Below, one piece after another: positions 13,306-20,602 of a DNA stretch of 21,430 nt. This DNA comes from an uncultured Clostridium sp. GTDB lineage: Bacteria > Bacillota > Clostridia > TANB77 > CAG-508. The position numbers were made by a program, and so were the translations under genes. The notes beneath the pieces are model-generated. The model was not told the origin of the DNA. It did no database searches and saw only the letters and a list, made by a program, of their open reading frames with translations. The first letter of the stretch is position 1. Each line of letters opens with the position of its first letter. Location: positions 1 through 21,430 of the forward strand of contig CAJMJN010000025.1 in the NCBI GenBank assembly GCA_905213875.1, read 5' to 3'.

Positions 13306-15003
13306 ATGGCATTTGATGGAATTGTAACTAAAGCTATTGCATCTGAACTCCAATTATTAAAAGGTGCAAGAATAGATAAAATTTTTCAACCTGACTCTAA
13401 TACAGTAATTATAGGTATGTATTTAAATGGATCTAATTATGCTCTAAATATCTGTATTAACCCTTCAAATTATAGAATAAATTTGACAACACATCAAAAA
13501 TCCAATCCAAAAGTTGCTCCAAATTTCTGTATGGTTCTTCGTAAACATTTAATAGGATTAAGATTAAAAAATGTTATAACAAACTCTTTAGAAAGAATTA
13601 TCACAATTGAATTAGAAGGATTTGATGATGTTGATGATATAATAAGTTCAAAAATTATAGTTGAGCTTATGGGAAAACATTGTAACATTATTTTGCTTAA
13701 TGATGAGGGAATTATTATAGATTGTTTAAGACATATAAATAATGAATCTTCAACACATATAGTTGTTCCTCATATTAAATATTTATATCCTGAAATTAAC
13801 AAAAAAAATTTTTTAGATATAAGTAATTTTCGAGAATTTAATAGCATTATAGATACTTCTAATCCACTTGAATTTTCTAATAAAATTAGCCAGACTTTTA
13901 ATGGTATAAGTAAAAAATATATTGATTTTATAATAGAAAAATTAGCTATAACAAATTTACATGATATCTATAACTATCTACAAGATGTTATTAATAAAGT
14001 TGATGCAGATAAATTGGATTTTGATATTTTTAATAATAGTTATTATCTAATTCCAGCTGAAAAAGATTTTAATAATTTTCATCTAAACTTTTTTATAGAT
14101 GACTTTTACTTTGATAAAGAAAGTTCTGAAGAATTAAAGAACTCTAAAAATAGTGTGTTAAGATTAATATTATCAACATTAAAAAAATATAATAAAAGAC
14201 TAGAAAATATTAATACCAAACTTAAAGAATGTGATGGTATGGATATATACAGATTATATGGTGAATTAATAACTTCTAACTTGTATAAAATTCCAAATAA
14301 AAATGTAAAAAGTATTTGTTTAGAAAATTATTATGATAATAACAATATGATAACTATTCCATTAGATGAAAGATTTTCTCCAAGTACAAATGCTAAAAGA
14401 TTTTTCAAAAAATATCACAAACTAAAAAATGCATTAGAAATTGTAACTATTCAAAAGCAAGATACATTAAAAGAATTAGATTATATTGAAAGCGTAATTT
14501 ATGAATTAGAATCAGCAAATTCTATTGATGAAATTGCTACAATTCTAGATGAAATTTCTGAAAATCAAATTTTTTATGAAAATACTAAAAAATTAAGTAG
14601 GCAAAAAAATCATAAAATTACTAAAAAGAATTTTACAAAAAATAAAAACGTTAATTTCAATCCATTAAAATACACTGTTGATGGTTTTACACTTTTAGTT
14701 GGAAGAAATAATAAAGAAAATGATTATTTGACATTAAAATATGCTAAAAAAACAGATATATGGTTTCATACTAAAGATATTCACGGTAGCCACTCTGTTT
14801 TATTATTAGATGGTAAATTACCTTCTGAAGATATTTTATTAAAATGTGCTGAAATATCAGCATATCATAGCAAGGCTCGTTTTTCTACAAATGTTCCTGT
14901 TGATACTTGTGAAGTAAAATTTGTAAAAAAACCTAAAGGTTCTAAACCAGGTATGGTCATATATACTGATTATAAAACCCTATATGTAAACCCTAAAATA
15001 TAA
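13306..15003 (+). CDS. rqcH: RqcH, NFACT-family ribosome quality control protein
   Basis: A 565-residue NFACT protein, full length for bacterial RqcH. RqcH binds split 50S subunits carrying stalled peptidyl-tRNA and recruits tRNA-Ala to add C-terminal alanine tails as a degradation mark. NFACT-N occupies about 1-220 (MAFDGIVTKAIASEL, INPSNYRINLT, CMVLRKHLIGLRL), a coiled-coil middle about 265-425, and NFACT-R the last 110 residues (GFTLLVGRNNKENDYLTLKYA, DIWFHTKDIHGSHSVLLL, KPKGSKPGMVIYTDYKTLYV). The Asp-Arg pair tied to alanine-tRNA binding in Bacillus RqcH appears here as E96-R97, a conservative change. AAAGGA before ATG. Of interest because recoding-prone CGG codons in this genome would be a source of stalled ribosomes (inference). 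Confidence 0.93.
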   Translation: MAFDGIVTKAIASELQLLKGARIDKIFQPDSNTVIIGMYLNGSNYALNICINPSNYRINLTTHQKSNPKVAPNFCMVLRKHLIGLRLKNVITNSLERIITIELEGFDDVDDIISSKIIVELMGKHCNIILLNDEGIIIDCLRHINNESSTHIVVPHIKYLYPEINKKNFLDISNFREFNSIIDTSNPLEFSNKISQTFNGISKKYIDFIIEKLAITNLHDIYNYLQDVINKVDADKLDFDIFNNSYYLIPAEKDFNNFHLNFFIDDFYFDKESSEELKNSKNSVLRLILSTLKKYNKRLENINTKLKECDGMDIYRLYGELITSNLYKIPNKNVKSICLENYYDNNNMITIPLDERFSPSTNAKRFFKKYHKLKNALEIVTIQKQDTLKELDYIESVIYELESANSIDEIATILDEISENQIFYENTKKLSRQKNHKITKKNFTKNKNVNFNPLKYTVDGFTLLVGRNNKENDYLTLKYAKKTDIWFHTKDIHGSHSVLLLDGKLPSEDILLKCAEISAYHSKARFSTNVPVDTCEVKFVKKPKGSKPGMVIYTDYKTLYVNPKI

Positions 15004-15018
15004 ATTATTTTAGGGTTT
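14988..15018. terminator. Bidirectional terminator overlapping the rqcH and scpA ends
   Basis: AAACCCTAAAATA (14988-15000) pairs with TATTTTAGGGTTT (15006-15018), a perfect 13-base stem with a 5-base loop and T-runs on both strands. It includes the last codons of both convergent genes and the two stop codons (15001-15003 and 15007-15005), so the stops are one base apart. Confidence 0.9.
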
Positions 15019-15763
15019 TTTTTGGTGCTTTTTCAACTTCAATATCTCCAAACAATTCGTCTTGTTTTGTTTGTACTTTGCTTCTTCTTGAAAGTTCTAA
15101 TAATCCGGAAAAAGCTGTAACAACTTCTTGTCTATTATGTTTATTTAAAGAGAATAATTTGTTAAATACAAATCTTTTTTGTTTTATTAACACTTTAAAC
15201 ATTTCTTTTACTTTGCTAGCAACTGTATAATTATCTGTAATAGCTATTTTTTCTATGTTTTTGGCATTTTGATTTACTTTTTCTTCATTACGTTCTATTA
15301 CTTTTTTATACATTTCAGGTATTATTGTGTTTTCATAATTTTTTTCTATTTTTTGTTTAGGTAACTTAATATTTTCTTGTACTTTAAAATATCTATTTGC
15401 ATGTTGATTATATTGACTTTTAAATACTTTACTAATTTCTTTAAATTTCTTATATTCTATAATTCTTCTAATCAATTCCTCTTCTGTTATTTCTTCTTCC
15501 TCTTCTTCCTGTTTAGGTAAAAGACTTTTTGATTTTAAATATAACAATGTGGAAGCCATTATTAAAAATTCACTTGCTATTTCTAAATTTAATTTTTCTT
15601 GTTCCCTTAAGTAATTTATATATTGGTCTGTTATCTCACTCAAGTTTATATCATATATATTCATTTTGTTTTTATCTATTAAGTGACATAACAAGTCAAG
15701 TGGCCCTTCAAAATTATCTATTTTTATTGCGTATTTTTTTGTTTCTAATGTTAGTATTGCCAT
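15005..15763 (-). CDS. scpA: Segregation and condensation protein A
   Basis: A 252-residue kleisin that with ScpB bridges the SMC dimer into the condensin complex acting on the nucleoid. The opening IDNFEGPLDLLCHLIDKNKMNIYDINLSEITDQYINYL is the ScpA N-terminal signature that binds the SMC neck; a helical, charged middle follows, and the C-terminal winged-helix region (TVASKVKEMFKVLIKQKRFVFNKLF, VTAFSGLLELSRR) binds the SMC head. ATG at 15763 is preferred over 15769 because AAGGAG lies 7 bases before it and only one base before the other. It starts 12 bases after the recX stop, so the two are cotranscribed. scpB, usually the next gene, is not in the window: scpA ends at the shared terminator with rqcH. 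Confidence 0.93.
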   Translation of the reverse strand: MAILTLETKKYAIKIDNFEGPLDLLCHLIDKNKMNIYDINLSEITDQYINYLREQEKLNLEIASEFLIMASTLLYLKSKSLLPKQEEEEEEITEEELIRRIIEYKKFKEISKVFKSQYNQHANRYFKVQENIKLPKQKIEKNYENTIIPEMYKKVIERNEEKVNQNAKNIEKIAITDNYTVASKVKEMFKVLIKQKRFVFNKLFSLNKHNRQEVVTAFSGLLELSRRSKVQTKQDELFGDIEVEKAPKKTLK

Positions 15764-15775
15764 TTCCATTCTCCT

Positions 15776-16222
15776 TTATTTGTTTTCAAATGCTATATTG
15801 ATGTTTTCTAATTTATAACCCTTTTTTAATAAATATTGTTTTATTTCTTCTTTTTCCATTGAATTTGATTTTTTGAATATTATATTTGAAGCTGATTTTA
15901 TCTCATATTCTTTCAGTTCTTCACTATTTTCATACATATAATCTTCTATATCATTTCTTTTTAAGCCTTTAGAAATTAACTTATAATTTATTTCTCTTTG
16001 AGATAAATTTTTTAATAACATAAAGTTATTTATAGTTTTCTCTATATATTCTTTATCATTTATGTATTTTGCTTCTTTTAAATATTCAATTATATCTTCT
16101 AATAATTCTGGTTCTATTGTTTTTTCAAATTTATTATGTACTTCATATTCACTTCTTTTTTTATATAATATGTATCTAAGTACTCTAGTTTTCTCTCTAT
16201 CAAATTCTTCTATTGTATACAT
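15776..16222 (-). CDS. recX: RecX family regulator of RecA
   Basis: A 148-residue all-helical protein of the RecX/OraA family, which binds in the groove of RecA filaments and modulates strand exchange. The repeats of three-helix units are visible (LRYILYKKRSEYEVHNKFE, LLEDIIEYLKEAKYINDKEYIEKTINNFM, REINYKLISKGLKRNDIEDYMYE, IKQYLLKKGYKLENINIAFEN). The start is ATG at 16222 with AAGG just upstream; the in-frame ATG at 16243 overlaps the -10 end of a good promoter (16244-16272) and has no ribosome site. It lies directly downstream of recA but behind the recA terminator, and shares an operon with scpA. Confidence 0.88.
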   Translation of the reverse strand: MYTIEEFDREKTRVLRYILYKKRSEYEVHNKFEKTIEPELLEDIIEYLKEAKYINDKEYIEKTINNFMLLKNLSQREINYKLISKGLKRNDIEDYMYENSEELKEYEIKSASNIIFKKSNSMEKEEIKQYLLKKGYKLENINIAFENK

Positions 16223-16243
16223 ATATACCTTCTTTCCTTTCAT

Positions 16244-16272
16244 ATTTTACTATAACTTAGTCCAATTATCAA
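16244..16272 (-). promoter_or_regulatory. Sigma-A promoter for recX-scpA
   Basis: On the minus strand, TTGATA (16272-16267), a 17-base spacer and TAAAAT (16249-16244), giving a start about 15 bases before the recX start at 16222. Confidence 0.58.
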
Positions 16273-16318
16273 GTATTTTATATTGTTTTAAATTATTCAT
16301 TAACATATTTGTTTTTAT

Positions 16319-16358
16319 AAAAAATACACTCTATATTTTAAATATAAAGTGTATTTTT
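16319..16358 (-). terminator. recA terminator
   Basis: AAAATACACT (16321-16330) and AGTGTATTTT (16348-16357) form a 10-base stem; in the recA direction it is followed by TTTTTTAT. It lies 20 bases after the recA stop. Confidence 0.85.
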
Positions 16359-16378
16359 GTATTGTATTTAATTACAAA

Positions 16379-17431
16379 TTATTCTTCGTCATCATTGTCT
16401 TCTTTGCTTGGTAGTTCTTCTCCTAGACTTTGTTCAAATGCTTTTGCAAAATTTTCTCTTACTTTTTCTTCTATATCTTCTAGCATTTCAGGATTTTCAT
16501 GTAAATATCTTTTTACATTTTCTCTACCTTGGCCTATTCTTTCACCATTATAGCTAAACCATGATCCTGCTTTTTCTACAATATCTAGATTTACAGCCAT
16601 ATCCAAAATATTTCCTTCTTTAGAAATACCTTGACCATAAACAATGTCAAATTCAGCCTCTCTAAATGGTGGAGCAACTTTGTTTTTAATTACTTTTACA
16701 CGTACTCTATTTCCTTTAACTTCTCCATCTTGTTTGATATTTTCTATTTTTCTTATATCCATTCTTACAGAAGCATAGAATTTTAATGCTCTACCACCAG
16801 TAGTAGTTTCTGGATTTCCAAACATAATTCCTATTTTTTCTCTTAATTGGTTAATAAATATTAATACTGTTTTAGACTTGTTTATTGCTCCAGCTAATTT
16901 TCTTAATGCTTGTGACATTAATCTAGCTTGTAATCCCATATGAGAATCTCCCATATCTCCATCTATTTCTGCTTTAGGAACAAGTGCTGCAACAGAGTCT
17001 ACTACTATAACATCTAAAGCTCCACTTCTAACTAAGCTTTCTGTAATTTCTAATGCTTGTTCACCTGTATCTGGTTGTGAAACTATTAAATTATCTATAT
17101 CAACCCCTAATTTTTTTGCATATACTGGATCTAATGCATGTTCTGCATCTATAAATGCTGCTTCTCCACCCATTTTTTGTGCTTCTGCAACAATATGTAA
17201 TGCTAATGTTGTTTTTCCTGATGATTCAGGTCCAAATACTTCTATAATTCTACCTCTTGGAACTCCGCCGATACCTAATGCTATATCTAAGCTTAATGCT
17301 CCTGTTGGTATTGCTTCTATTTCCATAGCTTTAAATTCTCCAAGTTTCATTACTGAACCTTTTCCAAATTGTTTTTCTATTTGACTCATAGCAACTTCTA
17401 GTGCTTTTTTCTTTTCTGCGTTTTCTCCCAT
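16379..17431 (-). CDS. recA: Recombinase RecA
   Basis: A 350-residue RecA, essentially canonical. It polymerises on single-stranded DNA, drives strand exchange and promotes LexA self-cleavage. Visible features: N-terminal helix (KKKALEVAMSQIEKQFGKGSVMKL), Walker A GPESSGKT (67-74), Walker B-type VIVVDSVAALVPKAEI, loop L1 DSHMGLQARLMSQALRKLAG, the INQLREKIG segment, loop L2 FGNPETTTGGRALKFYASVR, and the acidic C-terminal tail ending EDNDDEE. AGGAGG ribosome site. Upstream are a TTGACA/TATAAT promoter and two operator-like elements (17452-17463 and 17480-17493). It is the single gene between a promoter and a terminator. Confidence 0.99.
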   Translation of the reverse strand: MGENAEKKKALEVAMSQIEKQFGKGSVMKLGEFKAMEIEAIPTGALSLDIALGIGGVPRGRIIEVFGPESSGKTTLALHIVAEAQKMGGEAAFIDAEHALDPVYAKKLGVDIDNLIVSQPDTGEQALEITESLVRSGALDVIVVDSVAALVPKAEIDGDMGDSHMGLQARLMSQALRKLAGAINKSKTVLIFINQLREKIGIMFGNPETTTGGRALKFYASVRMDIRKIENIKQDGEVKGNRVRVKVIKNKVAPPFREAEFDIVYGQGISKEGNILDMAVNLDIVEKAGSWFSYNGERIGQGRENVKRYLHENPEMLEDIEEKVRENFAKAFEQSLGEELPSKEDNDDEE

Positions 17432-17451
17432 AATTTCCTCCTAAATTTATT

Positions 17452-17463
17452 GAACTTTTGTTT
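17452..17463. promoter_or_regulatory. Possible LexA (SOS) box at recA
   Basis: GAACTTTTGTTT matches the Gram-positive SOS box GAACNNNNGTTC at 7 of 8 fixed positions and lies between the recA -10 element and its ribosome site, a common place for LexA to bind. Confidence 0.45.
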
Positions 17464-17472
17464 GATATTCAC

Positions 17473-17500
17473 ATTATATAACAAATATTTGTTTTGTCAA
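17473..17500 (-). promoter_or_regulatory. Sigma-A promoter for recA with a palindrome in its spacer
   Basis: On the minus strand, consensus TTGACA (17500-17495), a 16-base spacer and consensus TATAAT (17478-17473). The spacer contains the perfect palindrome AACAAATATTTGTT (17480-17493), well placed for a repressor, though it does not fit the GAAC-N4-GTTC SOS pattern. Confidence 0.75.
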
Positions 17501-17521
17501 TACTTTTTATAAATTTTATAA

Positions 17522-19105
17522 TTATTTATACCAGCTTTCTATTCCGTAAAATGCATTAAACCAGTTAGGAGTAAGGTCTCCAACCAATTCAGAATTATAA
17601 GCAACTGTATATTTATTATTATATAAACTTATATATGGAATATCTGATTTGTAGATTTCTACTAATCTTTGATATTTTTCTTTTATTACATTTTCATCTG
17701 TTGTATTTTTAACTTCATTTATTATATTAAAAACTTCTTCATTAGCATAATTAGATAAATTTCCCTCTCCAAAAAATAATTCTAAATTAGGACTTGGAGA
17801 CATTGTCATATTACATAATGCGATATCATAGCTTTTATTATCTATCATATTATTATATTGTTGATCAGCTGCTTGCACTATATTTATTCTTATACCTTGA
17901 TTTTCTAATTGTTCTTTTATATTTTGTGCTACTGCAACCTTATTTGAATCACTAGCTCTTACTAATAAATTTAGTTCTATTCTTTGTGTCTTTTTATTTT
18001 CAGTCTTCTGCCATACACCACTTTTATATGTCCATCCTGAGTCAACTAATACTTGTTTAGCCTGTTCTGTATTATATCCATTGCTACCATCTTCTTGGTA
18101 TAACCAGCTTCCATAATCTAGAGGAAAGTTAGTTGCATAACATCTATTATTAAATATATTTGAAGTTATGTTTTCCTTGTCTATTGAATATGCTAATGCC
18201 TTTCTAACTTCTAATTTACTTAACAACTCATTTGACATATTTAATGTTAAAAATGTATAATCTCTTCCTTTTATTTCTTTAGGTGTATATCCCATACTGC
18301 CTATATAATCTTGTACATTTGTATTATCTGTTGCAACTTCATCAAGATTTCCTATTTTAAAACTATTATATAGTTCACCTACTGATGAATATAAGTTGAC
18401 CGTTATTTTTTCTAATACTATCTGTTTTTCTTTATTCCACCAGTTTGTGTTTTTTTCTAAAGTTATATATGAAGATTGTGCATCTGCTATTTTAAATTTT
18501 CCTGTTCCAACTGGTGCTGAATTTTTAGAAGTCGATGCAAAATCTTCTCCCTGATAATATTCTTTAGATAATATTGGAAATGTTAAATTATATTCAAAAA
18601 AAGGAACTTCTTTATCTAAATTTATTTTTATAGTATAATCATCTATTACCTCTATACCTGTAATATCCTGAACATTAGAAGAATATATTGTTTGAGTATC
18701 TTTTAACCTATCAATTGTAAATTGTACATCATCTGCTGTAAATGATTGCCCATTTGACCATCTTACATTTTCTCTTAATCTAATTAAATATGAATTATCA
18801 CTTTGTTTGGCCCATTCTGTGGCTAAACATGGTTCTGCTTTATAGTCAGAAGATAAATCAACTAATGGTTCATATATTAGTTTACTTATTTGTTGCACAT
18901 TTTTATTATTACTAAGAATAGGATTTATTGTATCTAATTTGGCAATTCCTATTTTTATTTCTTTGACTTTTTCTTCCTGTGTATTAGCCGTATATTCTTG
19001 TTCTTGCTTCTTTTCTTGTTCATCATTTTTTATGATATATATAGCAAAAGCTAATAAAATTATTATGATTATAACAAATACATACTTTATCCAATTTGAT
19101 TTCAT
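17522..19105 (-). CDS. Peptide-type ABC transporter substrate-binding protein (SBP family 5), membrane-anchored
   Basis: A 527-residue protein of the DppA/OppA substrate-binding family, which captures peptides or similar ligands outside the cell. Family signatures: ISKLIYEPLVDLSSDYKAEPCLATEW (about 76-101), IRLRENVRWSNGQSFTADDVQFTIDRL (about 112-140), PVGTGKFKI, VRKALAYSIDKENI and the C-terminal YIPYISLYNN-like region (SDIPYISLYNNKYTVAYN). The N-terminus (residues 8-26) is a transmembrane anchor with no lipobox cysteine, unlike typical Gram-positive binding proteins. No permease or ATPase genes adjoin it, so it is an orphan with unknown partner. AGAGGTG ribosome site, promoter at 19129-19157. 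It may serve wall-peptide recycling or a sensing role; ligand unknown. Confidence 0.9.
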   Translation of the reverse strand: MKSNWIKYVFVIIIIILLAFAIYIIKNDEQEKKQEQEYTANTQEEKVKEIKIGIAKLDTINPILSNNKNVQQISKLIYEPLVDLSSDYKAEPCLATEWAKQSDNSYLIRLRENVRWSNGQSFTADDVQFTIDRLKDTQTIYSSNVQDITGIEVIDDYTIKINLDKEVPFFEYNLTFPILSKEYYQGEDFASTSKNSAPVGTGKFKIADAQSSYITLEKNTNWWNKEKQIVLEKITVNLYSSVGELYNSFKIGNLDEVATDNTNVQDYIGSMGYTPKEIKGRDYTFLTLNMSNELLSKLEVRKALAYSIDKENITSNIFNNRCYATNFPLDYGSWLYQEDGSNGYNTEQAKQVLVDSGWTYKSGVWQKTENKKTQRIELNLLVRASDSNKVAVAQNIKEQLENQGIRINIVQAADQQYNNMIDNKSYDIALCNMTMSPSPNLELFFGEGNLSNYANEEVFNIINEVKNTTDENVIKEKYQRLVEIYKSDIPYISLYNNKYTVAYNSELVGDLTPNWFNAFYGIESWYK

Positions 19106-19128
19106 TTATTCACCTCTATACAATGCTA

Positions 19129-19157
19129 ATAATACATTAAATCAATTAAAAATTCAA
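19129..19157 (-). promoter_or_regulatory. Sigma-A promoter for the SBP gene
   Basis: On the minus strand, TTGAAT (19157-19152), a 17-base spacer and TATTAT (19134-19129). Confidence 0.58.
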
Positions 19158-19184
19158 GCTTTTAAATTGATTATTATAAATATT

Positions 19185-19227
19185 ATTTAAAAAAAAGAGC
19201 CATATAGTTAATAAACTATATAGCTCT
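19185..19227 (-). terminator. spoVS terminator
   Basis: AGAGC and ATATAGTT (19196-19209) pair with AACTATAT and GCTCT (19214-19227) with one mismatch; in the spoVS direction a run of eight T follows. It lies 16 bases after the spoVS stop. Confidence 0.88.
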
Positions 19228-19242
19228 AATATATAAATTCAC

Positions 19243-19506
19243 TTACGCTCTTGACTCTACAATAAGTTTTATTCCTGTTCTGTCTTCACCTTCGACTTCT
19301 ACTTCGGCAAATGCTGGTATACATACTAAATCTACACCTGATGGAGCTACAAAACCTCTTGCTATTGCTACTGCCTTAACTGCTTGATTTAATGCACCTG
19401 CTCCAATTGCTTGCATTTCTGCTTTGTTTGATTCTTTTACCAAACCAGCTATTGCTCCTGCTACTGAGTTTGGATTTGATTTTGATGAAATTTTTAAAAC
19501 TTCCAT
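19243..19506 (-). CDS. spoVS: Stage V sporulation protein S
   Basis: An 87-residue protein matching SpoVS from end to end: MEVLKISSKSNPNSVAGAIAG, the QAIGAGALNQAVKAVAIARGFVAPSG core and the closing IPAFAEVEVEGEDRTGIKLIVE. SpoVS is a small Alba-like fold protein needed for coat assembly and septation control in Bacillus sporulation; its partner is unsettled. AGGAGG ribosome site. It sits downstream of rny and ymdB, a neighbourhood common in spore-forming Bacillota, but has its own promoter (19557-19585) and terminator. Confidence 0.97.
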   Translation of the reverse strand: MEVLKISSKSNPNSVAGAIAGLVKESNKAEMQAIGAGALNQAVKAVAIARGFVAPSGVDLVCIPAFAEVEVEGEDRTGIKLIVESRA

Positions 19507-19556
19507 TTTCTTTTGCCTCCTATAATTTTATTTTTGTTGCAACTTTTATGGTTTTT

Positions 19557-19585
19557 ATTTTACATTATCTGGAAATGATTGTAAA
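19557..19585 (-). promoter_or_regulatory. Sigma-A-type promoter for spoVS
   Basis: On the minus strand, TTTACA (19585-19580), a 17-base spacer and TAAAAT (19562-19557), about 45 bases before the start codon. Further upstream a GTCGAAT at 19639-19633 is a loose match to a sigma-H -10 element (see findings). The remaining gap to ymdB (19586-19706) shows nothing else. Confidence 0.55.
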
Positions 19586-19706
19586 TACTTTTTTTAAAAA
19601 TTCCCAATAAATCCATCGCAATATAACTTTACATTCGACAAAATAACTTTTAATATTTCTATTAATTCCATATTTAAACTTTTTACATGTTTTTATGCAG
19701 AATATC

Positions 19707-20477
19707 CTATTTTCTTATTCTATTTATTTTTCTTACTTTATTTGTATTATCATCTACATCAAATACAACTGCATTTAACATACATTCTCCTGTTGCAATT
19801 CTATATCTTTCTGGAAGAGTTGTAACAAATCTTTTTATAGAAGCATTTATGTCCATCCCTATTACAGAATGTTTAGGACCTGTCATTCCTAAATCGGTTA
19901 TATATCCTGTTCCTTTTTCAAATATTGTTTCATCAGCTGTTTGAACATGTGTATGTGTTCCAAATAAGATTGTAATTTCTCCATCTAAATATCTTGCCAT
20001 AGCAATTTTTTCAGCTGTTGCCTCTGCATGAAAATCTACAACTATAATGTCTACTTCATTTTTTATTTTATTTACAATTTCTTTTCCAATAATAAATGGA
20101 TTTTCTGAAAGTACATTAATATCTACTCTACCAATTAAATTTATTACACCAATTTTTTTATCACCACATTTATATATACTATAGCCTTTTCCTACAACAC
20201 CTTCAGGATAATTTGCAGGTCTTAATAGTTTAGGATGGTCTATAAATTTAAATATATCCTTCTTTCCCCATGTATGGTTTCCCATTGTAATAACATCAAT
20301 TTTTTCTTCTAGTAAATCATTAAAATTTCTTTGTGTAATTCCCATTCCTTCTCCTGCATTTTCTCCGTTTACTATTACAAAATCTATATTTTCTTGTTCT
20401 ATTATTTTATTTAATTCTTTTTTTAGTTTGCTAACTCCTGCATTTCCAATTAAATCTCCAACTGCTAAAATTTTCAA
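19707..20477 (-). CDS. ymdB: YmdB-type metallophosphoesterase (TIGR00282 family)
   Basis: A 256-residue binuclear metallophosphoesterase. In Bacillus, YmdB hydrolyses 2',3'-cyclic nucleotides and influences biofilm versus motility decisions. Metal-binding motifs: GDLIG (7-11), VNGENAGEGMG, GNHTWGKKD, DFHAEATAEK and GTHTHVQTADE, with the conserved GMTGPKHSVIGM loop and GECMLNAVVF near the end. The start is TTG at 20475-20477, supported by an AGAAGG ribosome site; no better ATG exists nearby. It follows rny, separated by a terminator and its own promoter, and precedes spoVS. Length and motifs are complete. Confidence 0.95.
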   Translation of the reverse strand: MKILAVGDLIGNAGVSKLKKELNKIIEQENIDFVIVNGENAGEGMGITQRNFNDLLEEKIDVITMGNHTWGKKDIFKFIDHPKLLRPANYPEGVVGKGYSIYKCGDKKIGVINLIGRVDINVLSENPFIIGKEIVNKIKNEVDIIVVDFHAEATAEKIAMARYLDGEITILFGTHTHVQTADETIFEKGTGYITDLGMTGPKHSVIGMDINASIKRFVTTLPERYRIATGECMLNAVVFDVDDNTNKVRKINRIRK

Positions 20478-20514
20478 TTTAAATACCTTCTTTCTAATAT
20501 TAAATTCGTTTTAT

Positions 20515-20543
20515 ATAATACTATAAAATCATTTTAATGTCAA
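20515..20543 (-). promoter_or_regulatory. Sigma-A promoter for ymdB
   Basis: On the minus strand, consensus TTGACA (20543-20538), a 17-base spacer and TATTAT (20520-20515). The -35 hexamer overlaps the T-run end of the rny terminator. Confidence 0.68.
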
Positions 20544-20595
20544 AAAAAATAGTTCAAACCATTAAACTTTTGTTTAATAATTTAAACTATTTTTA
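20542..20595 (-). terminator. rny terminator
   Basis: In the rny direction, AAATAGTT and ATTAAAC pair with GTTTAAT and AACTATTT around an AAAA loop, with a symmetric internal bulge, followed by a run of eight T (20549-20542). Confidence 0.85.
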
Positions 20596-20602
20596 TTAAA
20601 AA

